Shown here: positions 1 to 8,546 of the stretch, one piece after another
Position numbering within the stretch: the first letter of the stretch is position 1
Layout: the number at the start of each line of letters is the position of its first letter
Assembly: GCA_902562645.1 (NCBI GenBank)
Contig: CACETY010000001.1
Location: 1 to 64,000, forward strand
DNA from: an uncultured Pelagibacteraceae bacterium
GTDB lineage: Bacteria > Pseudomonadota > Alphaproteobacteria > Pelagibacterales > Pelagibacteraceae
Direction of reading: 5' to 3'
DNA length: 64,000 bases
Notes under the pieces: generated by a model
What the model was told of the DNA's origin: nothing
Database searches by the model: none
The model's input: only the letters and a program-made list of their open reading frames with translations
Program-made: the position numbers and the translations under genes

Positions 1-1478
1 GCGACTAAATATGGTTTGTTATCTCCATAAACAATTGATTGATCAATAAATTTCGAATTTGATAGTTCATTTTCTATTTTGACTGGAGAAATATTATCTC
101 CACCAGGAGTAATCAAAATATCTTTTTTTCTGTCAGTAATTTTTAAATAACCATTCTCAAAAATTCCAATGTCTCCCGTATGTAACCAACCATCTTTTAA
201 AACTTTGTTAGTTTCTTGCTCATTATTCCAATAACCCAACATTACATTCTCACCCTTAACTAAAATTTCTCCATCTGAGGCTATTTTTACCTCATTGCCT
301 TTAAACGGTGGTCCCACAGTCTCAACCCTAATGTCGTCAATTGGATTACAACTTACAACTGGAGAGGTCTCGGTTAATCCATAACCCTGCAAGGTAGGTA
401 AGCCTATAGCATTTAAAAAAATACCAACTTCTTTATCAAGTGCTCCACCGCCTGAAACGAATGTTTTAAGCTCACCTCCAAATTGACTTTTAATTTTTTT
501 TCTCACAATCTTTTCTAAAATAATATCAATGAATTTTTCTAAAACTGTTAAAGATTGCTTATTTATTTTTTTGGTTCCCAATTCTAACATTTTTAATATT
601 AAACTTTTTTTTAAACCTGTTGCTTTATTGAAACTTGCATTGATTTTTTGAAAAAGATTTTGGTAAAACCTAGGTACCGCAGTCATTAGTTGAGGTTTAC
701 AATCGTTCATATTTTTAATTAATTTCTCAATACTTTCTGCATAAAATATTTTTGCTCCAACACTTATTTGAACAAATTGAACTGTGTGCTCGTAAGAATG
801 TGACAGAGGTAACCAAGTTAAAAACCTAGTCTGGTCTGATAACAAAGGTTTTAATATATCGAGCGCTCCATCACAATTGTTTAAAATACCACCATGACTT
901 AAGATTACACCTTTTGGGTTACCCTGAGTTCCTGAAGTATAAATAATACAAGCAGGATCATTTCTTTTAATTGATAAGTCTGGAACGTTTGAATCTTGAT
1001 AATCTAAATTAGAAAATAATTTATTTACATTAATATAAGTGTCAATGTCTGCATCTAATTCTTCAAAAGAAAATATTTTATTAATAAAACTCTTTTTTTT
1101 TATAATTTCTTTAACTTTATTAAATTGTTCTTGATTAGAAACAAAGATTAATTTTGGATTACAATTTTCAATAATATATTCATAATCTTTCTCAGCATAA
1201 GTTGTATAAGCTGGTACAGTAATAGCTTCAGATAACATTACTGAAAGGTCAGTTATAAACCATTCAGGTCTATTTTCAGATATTAATAAACATCTATCAC
1301 CTTTATTAGTATATTTTTTAATTTCTGAAGAAAGTTTTTTAATTGAATGGAATGTTTTTTCCCAAGTAAAATAATTACTTTTATCTTTTAAGGATGTTAA
1401 AAGAATATCGTCTTTTTTTTGTTTTTTATAATTAATAAAAAAAAGATCAACTAAATTATCTATATTTTGTGTACTCAT
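1..1478 (-). CDS. Long-chain acyl-CoA synthetase (AMP-binding), 3' end outside window
   Basis: Reading the minus strand from ATG at 1478 gives an open frame to base 1 (about 492 codons) with no stop, so the ORF track omits it. It begins MSTQNIDNLVDLFF. It carries the adenylate-forming signature YTSGTQGNPKGV near residue 185, GYGLTETSPV near 367 and DGWLHTGDIG near 431, in the order expected for long-chain fatty-acid CoA ligases (FadD/FAA type, usually about 600 residues). The enzyme would activate free fatty acids to acyl-CoA with ATP, probably at the inner membrane. The C-terminal lid domain with its catalytic lysine lies outside the window. The family is clear; chain-length preference cannot be read. 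Confidence 0.9.
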   Translation of the reverse strand, partial: MSTQNIDNLVDLFFINYKKQKKDDILLTSLKDKSNYFTWEKTFHSIKKLSSEIKKYTNKGDRCLLISENRPEWFITDLSVMLSEAITVPAYTTYAEKDYEYIIENCNPKLIFVSNQEQFNKVKEIIKKKSFINKIFSFEELDADIDTYINVNKLFSNLDYQDSNVPDLSIKRNDPACIIYTSGTQGNPKGVILSHGGILNNCDGALDILKPLLSDQTRFLTWLPLSHSYEHTVQFVQISVGAKIFYAESIEKLIKNMNDCKPQLMTAVPRFYQNLFQKINASFNKATGLKKSLILKMLELGTKKINKQSLTVLEKFIDIILEKIVRKKIKSQFGGELKTFVSGGGALDKEVGIFLNAIGLPTLQGYGLTETSPVVSCNPIDDIRVETVGPPFKGNEVKIASDGEILVKGENVMLGYWNNEQETNKVLKDGWLHTGDIGIFENGYLKITDRKKDILITPGGDNISPVKIENELSNSKFIDQSIVYGDNKPYLV

Positions 1479-1485
1479 AAATTTA

Positions 1486-1572
1486 TGGTGGGCAAAGAGA
1501 GAATCGAACTCTCACAGTATTGCTACTATTGGATTTTGAGTCCAACGCGTCTACCAGTTCCGCCATTCGCCC
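1486..1572 (-). tRNA. tRNA-Leu (anticodon CAA)
   Basis: The reverse complement folds as a class II tRNA. The acceptor GGGCGAA pairs with TTTGCCC, followed by discriminator A and an encoded CCA. The anticodon stem TTGGA/TCCAA encloses loop CTCAAAA, giving anticodon CAA, which reads UUG. There is a long variable arm, and the T arm is GAGAG-TTCGATT-CTCTC. The D region GGCGGAACTGGTAGACGC is typical of bacterial leucine tRNAs. It lies 7 nt from the acyl-CoA synthetase start, on the same strand. Confidence 0.96.
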
Positions 1573-1629
1573 AAAACTTTGCATATTTTAACCAATAGTA
1601 TTAAATCATTTATTGTAATAAAAGAAAAT

Positions 1630-2238
1630 ATGTTTAAAGAGCTCTACAATAAAACTATTAATCTAGCAGGTCATAAAAGATCTAAATCTATTTTGGGATT
1701 TATATCTTTCATTGAAAGTTTCATATTCCCAATACCTCCTGATGTTTTGATAATTCCTATGACAATAGCTCGAAAACATGAATGGATTAAAATTGCAATG
1801 ATTGCAACCTTAGGATCTGTTTTGGGAGCTTGCCTAGGATATTTTATAGGATATGTGTTCTTTAATGAAATTGGCCTAAAAATTTTTGAGATCTATGGTG
1901 TAGACAACGCTTCATTTTTAAAAGATAAAGTTTCCTCAGAGGGTGGTGTTATAGCCTGGATAACTCTCTTAGCCATTGCTGGGTTTTCACCAGTGCCTTT
2001 TAAGTTACTTACAATCACAAGCGGTTTCATAAACTTTAATATTTTGTATTTTATAATCATTTCTATTTTAACAAGAGGTTCACGTTTTTTTTTAATAGCA
2101 TTTTTAATTGGAAACTTCGGATCTACAATGAAAAAGATTATTGAAAAAAAACTTCTAAAATTTTCTATTTTATTATCAATTATTTTAATTATTTTTGCAT
2201 ATGCTATTTATAAATTTTTAAATAATTTTATTTATTAA
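1630..2238 (+). CDS. DedA/YqaA-type VTT-domain membrane protein
   Basis: This is a 202-residue integral membrane protein. Hydrophobic segments include FIFPIPPDVLIIPMTIA near the N-terminus, a glycine-rich LGACLGYFIGYVFF, a third segment around ITLLAIAGFSPVPFKLL and a C-terminal anchor. This matches the SNARE-associated/VTT fold of DedA and YqaA proteins, which are linked to lipid scrambling or transport; the substrate is not visible. The ORF track starts at 1579, only 7 nt from the tRNA end. I prefer ATG 1630 (MFKELYNKT), which is followed directly by the conserved region. dsbB follows after 2 nt, so the two are probably cotranscribed. Confidence 0.8.
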   Translation: MFKELYNKTINLAGHKRSKSILGFISFIESFIFPIPPDVLIIPMTIARKHEWIKIAMIATLGSVLGACLGYFIGYVFFNEIGLKIFEIYGVDNASFLKDKVSSEGGVIAWITLLAIAGFSPVPFKLLTITSGFINFNILYFIIISILTRGSRFFLIAFLIGNFGSTMKKIIEKKLLKFSILLSIILIIFAYAIYKFLNNFIY

Positions 2239-2240
2239 AT

Positions 2241-2720
2241 ATGATCCTATTTCCAAATAGAAAAAATTTTTATGTGATTATTTTTTTTATCTCGTTAATT
2301 TCAATAATTTCCGCGTTATACATTGAGTATGTATTGAAGTATCAACCATGTAAATTATGTATTTATCAAAGGTTACCTTACCTGACTGCAATATTTGTAA
2401 GCTTTATCGGTTTTAATTATTCGAATAATGATAAAATTTTAATAGTTATAATTATGATATTTACTTTGAGCACCGTACTATCTGGGTATCATTTTGGAAT
2501 TGAAAATAATATATTTGATGAGCTTTCAGCCTGCACAAGTGGATCATCAGATATTTTAAATAAATCGAAATTACTAGAATCTCTTAACAAAAATATGCCT
2601 GTTAACTGTAAAGATGCTACTTTTAAAATTCTTGGAATCTCACTAGCGGCAATTAATACAATTTTATCAATTTTAATTGTTATTTTTTCTATTAGAACAT
2701 TAACTTATGAAAAAAACTAA
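2241..2720 (+). CDS. dsbB: Disulfide bond formation protein DsbB family
   Basis: A four-helix inner-membrane protein of 159 residues. The first periplasmic loop carries CKLC (Cys37/Cys40) directly followed by YQR. The second loop has Cys98 (SACTSG) and Cys123 (VNCKD). This is the DsbB layout of two cysteine pairs plus the quinone-proximal arginine. DsbB reoxidises DsbA and passes the electrons to ubiquinone. Its gene overlaps coq7, a ubiquinone biosynthesis gene, by 14 nt. The short length is typical of the alphaproteobacterial branch. Confidence 0.88.
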   Translation: MILFPNRKNFYVIIFFISLISIISALYIEYVLKYQPCKLCIYQRLPYLTAIFVSFIGFNYSNNDKILIVIIMIFTLSTVLSGYHFGIENNIFDELSACTSGSSDILNKSKLLESLNKNMPVNCKDATFKILGISLAAINTILSILIVIFSIRTLTYEKN

Positions 2721-3240
2721 TAAAAAAAAATTAGAAGAATTTATAAGAGTAGATCATGCTGGAGAAAGAGGTGCAATTAAGATTTATGAAGGTCAACTGC
2801 TCGCTCTAAATACTATTGTGAGAAATGACGAATTGAAAAAAAAAATTGGTGAAATGAAAAAGCATGAGCAGGAACACTCAAATTTTTTTGAGAATGAAAT
2901 AGTAAAAAGAAATATAAAGCCAACAAAATTTTTACCATTATGGGATTTGCTTGGACTGGGTCTTGGATTTGGCTCAACAATACTTGGAAAAAAGGCAGCA
3001 ATGTTATGTACTGCATCTGTAGAAGAGGTAATTGATGAACATTACAAAAATCAAATTAATCAAATTGAAGTAGACGAAAAAAACTTAAAAGAAAAAATAA
3101 TAAAATTTAGACAAGATGAATTAGACCATAAAGATATAGCTTATGAGGAAGGGGCCACAAAAAAAGGTCTTTATTCCATTATGGACAAAGTAATTAAAAC
3201 AGGCTCTAAGGTTGCAATAAAAATTTCTGAAAAAATTTAA
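2707..3240 (+). CDS. coq7: Demethoxyubiquinone hydroxylase Coq7
   Basis: The 177-residue protein has the carboxylate and histidine motifs of the COQ7/CAT5 di-iron family: VDHAGERGAIKIYEGQ, KKHEQEHSNFF, SVEEVIDEHY and RQDELDHKDIAYEEGA. The family hydroxylates demethoxyubiquinol at the C6 position late in ubiquinone synthesis, as a peripheral membrane enzyme. The start overlaps the end of dsbB by 14 nt, suggesting coupled translation. ubiE and ubiB lie about 10 kb downstream, so three ubiquinone steps are in this window. Confidence 0.93.
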   Translation: MKKTNKKKLEEFIRVDHAGERGAIKIYEGQLLALNTIVRNDELKKKIGEMKKHEQEHSNFFENEIVKRNIKPTKFLPLWDLLGLGLGFGSTILGKKAAMLCTASVEEVIDEHYKNQINQIEVDEKNLKEKIIKFRQDELDHKDIAYEEGATKKGLYSIMDKVIKTGSKVAIKISEKI

Positions 3241-3810
3241 TTACGGTTCAAGTTCAACATCCCAGTATAAATAATCCATCCAACTTTTATGTAAAAAGTT
3301 TGGTGGAAAATTTTTACCATTTTTATGGAGGTCCTCTGTAGTAGGTTGAAAGGGCCATTGGTTTAGTGTCATACCTGAATTCTTTATTAGTCTTCCTCCT
3401 TTTTTAACATTACAGGACGAACAAGCTGTTACAACATTATCCCAATTGGTTTTGCCTCCTTTTGATCTTGGCAGTAAGTGATCAAAAGTTAATTCATCTT
3501 TGCTACCACAATATTGGCATCTAAATTTATCTCTCAAAAAAACATTGAACCGTGTAAAGTTAGGATTTGATTGAGGTCTTATGTATGATTTAAGAGCAAT
3601 TACACTTGGAAGTTTCATACTAAACGAAGGACTTCTAATTTGTCTATCATAATAACTAACAATAGAAACTCTATCCAAGAAAACAGATTTAATTGAGTCC
3701 TGCCAACTCCACAATGAAAGTGGATAATAACTTAAAGGCCTATAATCTGCATTCAAAACTAGTGCGGGACATTTTTCTAAAGAGATACTTTGATCAGAAA
3801 GTTCAATCAT
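3241..3810 (-). CDS. HNH endonuclease family protein
   Basis: A 189-residue protein. The N-terminal half (VLNADYRPLSYYPLSLWSW) is the conserved lead region of a bacterial HNH family. The C-terminal part holds a zinc-coordinated HNH core: CQYCG, then FDHLLPRSKGG, then NWDNVVTACSSCNVKKGGR. The four cysteines of two CxxC pairs and the DH/N residues are intact, so nuclease chemistry is plausible. The family is widespread in Alphaproteobacteria as a housekeeping-type gene without a cognate methylase, and none is seen here. The substrate is unknown. It is convergent with coq7, with stops abutting at 3240/3241. Confidence 0.85.
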   Translation of the reverse strand: MIELSDQSISLEKCPALVLNADYRPLSYYPLSLWSWQDSIKSVFLDRVSIVSYYDRQIRSPSFSMKLPSVIALKSYIRPQSNPNFTRFNVFLRDKFRCQYCGSKDELTFDHLLPRSKGGKTNWDNVVTACSSCNVKKGGRLIKNSGMTLNQWPFQPTTEDLHKNGKNFPPNFLHKSWMDYLYWDVELEP

Positions 3811-3871
3811 ACCTAAAACATATATTAAATATATTTTTTATCAACAAAACTAATATTATATTAAATATTTA

Positions 3872-4528
3872 TTAACTGATTATTTTTTTTTTTATAAAGT
3901 TTAATGCCGCACTCGAAGCTTCCATAGGTATATGGTGATCACAGTTTTTAATCATTAAAGTTTCAATTTTAATTTTATTTCTAATAAAAAAATCCTTAGC
4001 TTCTAGTAAATTATTTGGTGGGACAATTGGGTCATTTTCACCGTGTATCATTAAAATATCAGTTTTAGTTTTTATTCTTGGGGATAGATCCTTCATGTTT
4101 ATAATTCTTCCAGAAAATCCTACGATACAACTAAATTCTTTTTCGGATGTCAGGCCAACATTTATTGACATCATACATCCTTGACTGAAACCAGAAACAC
4201 AAATTTGTGAATATTCTAAATTAAAATAATTACTTATTTCTGAAATATAACTGTTGAGAACATTTTCTGCCTTTTTTGACTCTTGAAGAGTATATTCTGG
4301 ATCTTCATTATTTAAATCAAACCATTGAAACCCTAATGGATTAATACTGCATACTTCATGTGCATCGGGACATAAAAAAACTGTATTTTTTAAAAATCTT
4401 TTCCAGTTTAAAGTTAACATGCTGATGTCTTTACCATCACCTCCATATCCATGAAGTAAAATTACAGCACTTTTAATTTCCTCATTATTCTCTGGTTTTA
4501 TTATTGATGTATTCAATGAAAATTTCAT
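3872..4528 (-). CDS. Phospholipase/carboxylesterase (alpha/beta hydrolase)
   Basis: An alpha/beta hydrolase of the phospholipase/carboxylesterase (YpfH/EstB) family, 218 residues from the preferred start. The oxyanion region LLHGYGGDGKD is near the N-terminus, the nucleophile elbow is GFSQGC, the acid is in HGENDPIVP and the catalytic histidine is in NCDHHIP. The triad is complete. The ORF track starts at 4546, but ATG 4528 forms an ATGA overlap with the stop of the upstream tlpA-like gene and gives the natural MKFSLNTS start. It is probably cytoplasmic, since no signal peptide is seen. Confidence 0.85.
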   Translation of the reverse strand: MKFSLNTSIIKPENNEEIKSAVILLHGYGGDGKDISMLTLNWKRFLKNTVFLCPDAHEVCSINPLGFQWFDLNNEDPEYTLQESKKAENVLNSYISEISNYFNLEYSQICVSGFSQGCMMSINVGLTSEKEFSCIVGFSGRIINMKDLSPRIKTKTDILMIHGENDPIVPPNNLLEAKDFFIRNKIKIETLMIKNCDHHIPMEASSAALNFIKKKIIS

Positions 4529-5055
4529 AATATTTTTGGTAACCAATCAAGTAAAGACTGATCATTAAAGTCAATGTAACCAACAATTCTTCCAACCTCA
4601 AAACCATTTTGGTCTATTAGAATTGTTGTGGGTAATCCTCGTAGTTTAAATATCTGGGAAAACTCTGGTCCAGATCCTGTGAATATATCTAAATTCTTAA
4701 TTTTGATTTCGTCAAAAAACTCTTTAGATTTTTTATAACTTTCACCACCAATATTAATTGGGATTATGTTTATGTTTTTAAATTCATTTAAGTTTTTAAG
4801 TTTATCTAAAGATGGCATTTCTTTTTTGCAAGGAGCGCACCAAGTAGCCCAGAAATTTATTATTAATGGGTTTGATTTATAATTATTTAAACTTACTTTT
4901 TGACCTTCAGATTTAATAAATTCTATATTTTTAATTTTTTTCTTGTCTTTATGTACTATAAGATTCTTAATTTCTGGACGTTCTATTGAATATGAGACGC
5001 TAGATGATATTAAGTAAATTATTATTATAAGATAATTAAAAAAAATGATTTTCAT
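4525..5055 (-). CDS. TlpA/ResA-type periplasmic thiol-disulfide oxidoreductase
   Basis: A 176-residue thioredoxin-fold protein with an N-terminal hydrophobic signal or anchor (FFNYLIIIIYLISSSVSYS) and the active site WATWCAPCKKE near residue 70. The cis-proline segment LRGLPTTILID and the terminal GYID are as in TlpA/ResA proteins. Such proteins reduce disulfides outside the membrane, often for cytochrome c or oxidase assembly. It is divergent from argH with a 23-nt gap. Alphaproteobacteria commonly keep tlpA beside argH, which supports the call. Confidence 0.88.
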   Translation of the reverse strand: MKIIFFNYLIIIIYLISSSVSYSIERPEIKNLIVHKDKKKIKNIEFIKSEGQKVSLNNYKSNPLIINFWATWCAPCKKEMPSLDKLKNLNEFKNINIIPINIGGESYKKSKEFFDEIKIKNLDIFTGSGPEFSQIFKLRGLPTTILIDQNGFEVGRIVGYIDFNDQSLLDWLPKIL

Positions 5056-5078
5056 ACAATTATTAATAATTAAATATC

Positions 5079-6467
5079 ATGGGTAAAAATAAAAACAATC
5101 AGCCAATTTGGAATACAAGAATAAAAAAGGTCTCAAAAAACCTTTTTAAAAAGGTTGGTGGATCAATTTCAGTCGATAAAAGATTATTTAGGGAGGATAT
5201 TGAAGCTTCAATTGTACATGTTGAGATGTTGTTTAAACAAAAAATTATAAATTTTAAAATTAAAAATAAAATAGTATGGGGTTTAAAGAGAATTAATAAC
5301 GAAATTATAAAAAAAAAATTTGTATTTGACGATAAGCTTGAGGATATTCATATGAATATAGAACACAGACTCTTTGAACTAATCGGAGAGGATGCTGGAT
5401 ATATTCACACAGCAAGATCAAGAAATGATCAAGTAGTCACAGATTTTAAAATTTGGTTAAGAAAAGCTAATAAAGAAATTGTTAAGAATATAGATGTAAC
5501 AATTAAAAATATTTTAAAAAAAGCAGAAAAAAATGTTGAAACAATTATGCCTGGTTTCACACATCTTAAAAATGCACAACCAGTTTCATTTGCTCATTAT
5601 CTAATGGCGTACTTAGAAATGTTTAATAGAGATAAAAATAGATTTAAAAATAATTTAGAGAGTCTTAATGAAAATCCACTTGGCGTGGCTGCTTTAACAG
5701 GCACTTCTTTTAAAATTGATAGATTTTATACGTCAAAAAAATTAGGTTTTGACAGGCCAACTAAAAACTCAATTGATACTGTTTCTGATAGAGATTTTGT
5801 AATTGATTTTCTGTATTCTTGCTCTGCATGTGCTGTTCATATCTCTAGAATTGCTGAGGAATTTATAATCTGGAATTCAGATGCTTTTAAACTAATTAAT
5901 TTGAATGATAAAATTGTAACTGGATCATCCATTATGCCTCAAAAAAAAAATCCTGATTCTTTAGAATACCTGAGAGGCAAAACAGGTTTTATATTTGGAA
6001 ATCTATTTTCTATGCTTACAACGTTAAAAGGATTGCCCCTTTCTTATTTTAAAGATTTACAAGATGATAAAGAAATTGTTTTTAAATCGTTTGATCAGTT
6101 AAAAAATTCCTTAATTATATTAAATGATGTACTTAAAAATTTTTCGCCAGATAAGAAAAAGATGATCGAACTTGCAGAAAGTGGCTACATTACAGCAACT
6201 GATTTAGCAGATTACATGGTTAGAGAATTAAATTATCCATTTAGAAAAGCTTATTTACAAACAGCTAAAATCATAAATTTTGCCGAAAAAAATAAAAAAA
6301 AATTGGCAGAACTCACTATAAAAGAGATAAATAAAATTGAAAAAGGTTTAACCGCTGATGTTCTTAAAATATTTGAACTAAAAAAATCTGTTAATTCTAA
6401 AGTTTCTTATGGTGGAACTTCTTTCGACAACATTAAGAAAATGATATTAAGTTACAAGAAAAAATAA
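5079..6467 (+). CDS. argH: Argininosuccinate lyase
   Basis: A 462-residue protein with the fumarase/aspartase superfamily signature GSSIMPQKKNPD near residue 283 and the argininosuccinate lyase segments HTARSRNDQV and TGTSFKIDR. It cleaves argininosuccinate to arginine and fumarate, the last step of arginine synthesis. Length is normal. It is followed after 2 nt by a tiny lipoprotein gene and then lysA, forming an amino-acid and envelope gene string. Confidence 0.97.
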   Translation: MGKNKNNQPIWNTRIKKVSKNLFKKVGGSISVDKRLFREDIEASIVHVEMLFKQKIINFKIKNKIVWGLKRINNEIIKKKFVFDDKLEDIHMNIEHRLFELIGEDAGYIHTARSRNDQVVTDFKIWLRKANKEIVKNIDVTIKNILKKAEKNVETIMPGFTHLKNAQPVSFAHYLMAYLEMFNRDKNRFKNNLESLNENPLGVAALTGTSFKIDRFYTSKKLGFDRPTKNSIDTVSDRDFVIDFLYSCSACAVHISRIAEEFIIWNSDAFKLINLNDKIVTGSSIMPQKKNPDSLEYLRGKTGFIFGNLFSMLTTLKGLPLSYFKDLQDDKEIVFKSFDQLKNSLIILNDVLKNFSPDKKKMIELAESGYITATDLADYMVRELNYPFRKAYLQTAKIINFAEKNKKKLAELTIKEINKIEKGLTADVLKIFELKKSVNSKVSYGGTSFDNIKKMILSYKKK

Positions 6468-6469
6468 TT

Positions 6470-6634
6470 ATGATTAAAAAAATAACTTTAATTACCATGT
6501 GCCTAATTTTATTAACTTCATGTGGAAGAAAAAATGAGCCAAAATATGAGGCATCATTAAATAATAATGTTATGAAATTTAATAATTTTAACAACGTATT
6601 TAAAATGCCAAAAAAAGATGAAATATATCAATAA
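6470..6634 (+). CDS. LptM-like small lipoprotein (54 aa, not in ORF track)
   Basis: ATG at 6470 opens 54 codons ending TAA at 6632-6634. The product has a positively charged start (MIKK), a hydrophobic stretch and the lipobox LLTSC, followed by GRKNEPKYE. The Cys-Gly-x-Lys start of the mature part resembles LptM (YifL), the outer-membrane lipoprotein that helps LptD form correct disulfides; YifL-like genes commonly sit by argH/lysA or dapF. Its end overlaps lysA by 17 nt. The small lipoprotein is well supported. The LptM identity rests on context and a short motif. lptE lies elsewhere in the window, so LPS export is present. Confidence 0.72.
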   Translation: MIKKITLITMCLILLTSCGRKNEPKYEASLNNNVMKFNNFNNVFKMPKKDEIYQ

Positions 6635-7832
6635 TATTTTTACAGTTGAAAAATCAAAACTCACTAAAGTAATTAAAAAATTTGAAACACCAATTTTTTG
6701 CTATTCGGAGAAAAAAATAAAGCAAAATATAAGTAACTTTAAAAGTAGTTTTAAATCGTTTTCTCCAATCATATGTTTTTCAACAAAGTCAAACTGTAAT
6801 CTAGAGATACTTAAACTAATTAATCGAAGTGGATTGGGAGCTGATGTTGTCTCAAAAGGTGAATTAATGATTGCACTAAAAGCAGGAATAAATTCCAAAA
6901 AGATTGTTTTTTCTGGAGTGGGTAAAACTAGGTCAGAATTGATTTATGCGATAGATAAAAATATTTTATTGATTAATTGTGAGTCAAAAAGTGAAATATT
7001 AGAAATAGAAAGTATAGCAAAATCTAAGAATAAAAAGATTGATATTGGAATTAGATTAAATCCAAATACAGATGCAAAAACAATTAAACAAATTTCAACT
7101 GGCAAAAAAGAAAATAAATTTGGTGTTAACGAAAAGACATTTATTGAAGTTTCGAAATATATAAAAAATTCAAAACTTTTAAATCTAAAATGTTTAAGTG
7201 TGCACATTGGGAGTCAAATTCTAGATCATAAACCATACCAAAAAATGCTTAACGTTATAGATAAACTAATAAAAAAAATTAACTTTAATTTTGAGTATAT
7301 AGATCTTGGTGGTGGTATGGGAATTGATTATAACAAAGACAATAAAAAATTTAATTATAAAAAGTATAATCAAATTATTAAAAAATTTTTAAAAAAGCAT
7401 AAATCAAAAATTGTTTTTGAACCTGGTAGATCAATCATAGGTGATACTGCAATATTAATTTCGAAAATTATTTATATAAAAGAAAATTCTAAAAAAGATT
7501 TTATTATTATGGATGCAGCTATGAATGATTTTATGAGACCTGCGTTGTACGGGGCTAAGCATAAAATAATTCCATTAAAGAAAACCAATAAAATAACCAC
7601 GAAAAGTTATGATTTTGTAGGTCCGATTTGCGAAACGACAGATAAATTCCTAACTACAAATAAATTTCAAAAATTAAATGAGAAAGATTATATTATTATT
7701 TGCGACGTAGGAGCATATGGCTCATCATTATCTTCAAATTATAACATTAGGCCTAAACCTGCTGAAATATTAATAAGAGGTTCAAAAATAAATGTAATTA
7801 AAAAAAGACAAAAACTAAGAGATATAATTTAG
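6618..7832 (+). CDS. lysA: Diaminopimelate decarboxylase
   Basis: A 404-residue fold-type III PLP enzyme. The PLP lysine is Lys57 in STKSN, where the family more often has VKAN. Further motifs are SKGEL, HIGSQI, DLGGGMGIDY, the phosphate-binding EPGRSIIG and the C-terminal GAYGSSLSSNYN. It decarboxylates meso-diaminopimelate to lysine. dapB, an earlier enzyme of the same pathway, is at 54 kb. The start overlaps the small lipoprotein gene. Confidence 0.95.
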   Translation: MKYINNIFTVEKSKLTKVIKKFETPIFCYSEKKIKQNISNFKSSFKSFSPIICFSTKSNCNLEILKLINRSGLGADVVSKGELMIALKAGINSKKIVFSGVGKTRSELIYAIDKNILLINCESKSEILEIESIAKSKNKKIDIGIRLNPNTDAKTIKQISTGKKENKFGVNEKTFIEVSKYIKNSKLLNLKCLSVHIGSQILDHKPYQKMLNVIDKLIKKINFNFEYIDLGGGMGIDYNKDNKKFNYKKYNQIIKKFLKKHKSKIVFEPGRSIIGDTAILISKIIYIKENSKKDFIIMDAAMNDFMRPALYGAKHKIIPLKKTNKITTKSYDFVGPICETTDKFLTTNKFQKLNEKDYIIICDVGAYGSSLSSNYNIRPKPAEILIRGSKINVIKKRQKLRDII

Positions 7833-7844
7833 TTTTTGACAAAA

Positions 7845-8546
7845 ATGATAAGAAAACTTCTATTTTTACTTTTTTTCTTCATAGGCATATCTACAATTTC
7901 AATAATATTCCTACCGTCATTAATGATGCCAACTAAAATAGTTTTATTTGGTGGAAAAATGATGGGAAGGTGGGCTGCCGTTTGTCTTCAGATTTTTTTA
8001 CAAACAAAAATTATTGTTAAGGGTAGGGAAAATATTATTAAAAATGAAAAGTTTTTTATTGCTTGCTCTCATCAATCGATGTTTGAGACTTTTTACCTAC
8101 AAACAATTTTTAATTCACCAATATTTATTTTAAAATATGAATTAATCAAAATGCCTATATTTGGCTGGTATTTAAAAAAGATAGGATCAATTTCAATAAA
8201 TAGAAATAAAATTAGTAAAGATAATTTAGGTTTAATAGATAAAATAAAAAATTCTATTAAAAATTCAGAAAGACCATTAATTATATTTCCTCAAGGAACA
8301 AGAGTTTTGCCGAATGAAATAATTCCTTTTAAAAAAGGTGTTGGTAGAATTTATGAAGAATTAAAAATCAATTGCCAACCTGTAGCAATAAATTCTGGAA
8401 ATGTTTGGCCAAAAAATGGAAAATTATCCTCAAAAAAAACAATAACAATATCAATTCTTCCCTTAGTTAAACCTGGAATGAACTCAGAAGACTTTAGGAA
8501 TTATATAGAGGATAAAATATATACTGAGTTAAAATTAATGAATTAG
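7845..8546 (+). CDS. plsC: 1-acyl-sn-glycerol-3-phosphate acyltransferase
   Basis: A 233-residue membrane-associated PlsC-family acyltransferase. It has an N-terminal hydrophobic segment, the catalytic block CSHQSMFET (an H-x4-E form of the usual H-x4-D) and the substrate motif FPQGTR. It acylates lysophosphatidic acid to phosphatidic acid in phospholipid synthesis. The ORF track used a TTG at 7836; ATG 7845 is the more natural start, 12 nt after lysA. It is convergent with dnaN and overlaps its end by 4 nt. Confidence 0.88.
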   Translation: MIRKLLFLLFFFIGISTISIIFLPSLMMPTKIVLFGGKMMGRWAAVCLQIFLQTKIIVKGRENIIKNEKFFIACSHQSMFETFYLQTIFNSPIFILKYELIKMPIFGWYLKKIGSISINRNKISKDNLGLIDKIKNSIKNSERPLIIFPQGTRVLPNEIIPFKKGVGRIYEELKINCQPVAINSGNVWPKNGKLSSKKTITISILPLVKPGMNSEDFRNYIEDKIYTELKLMN

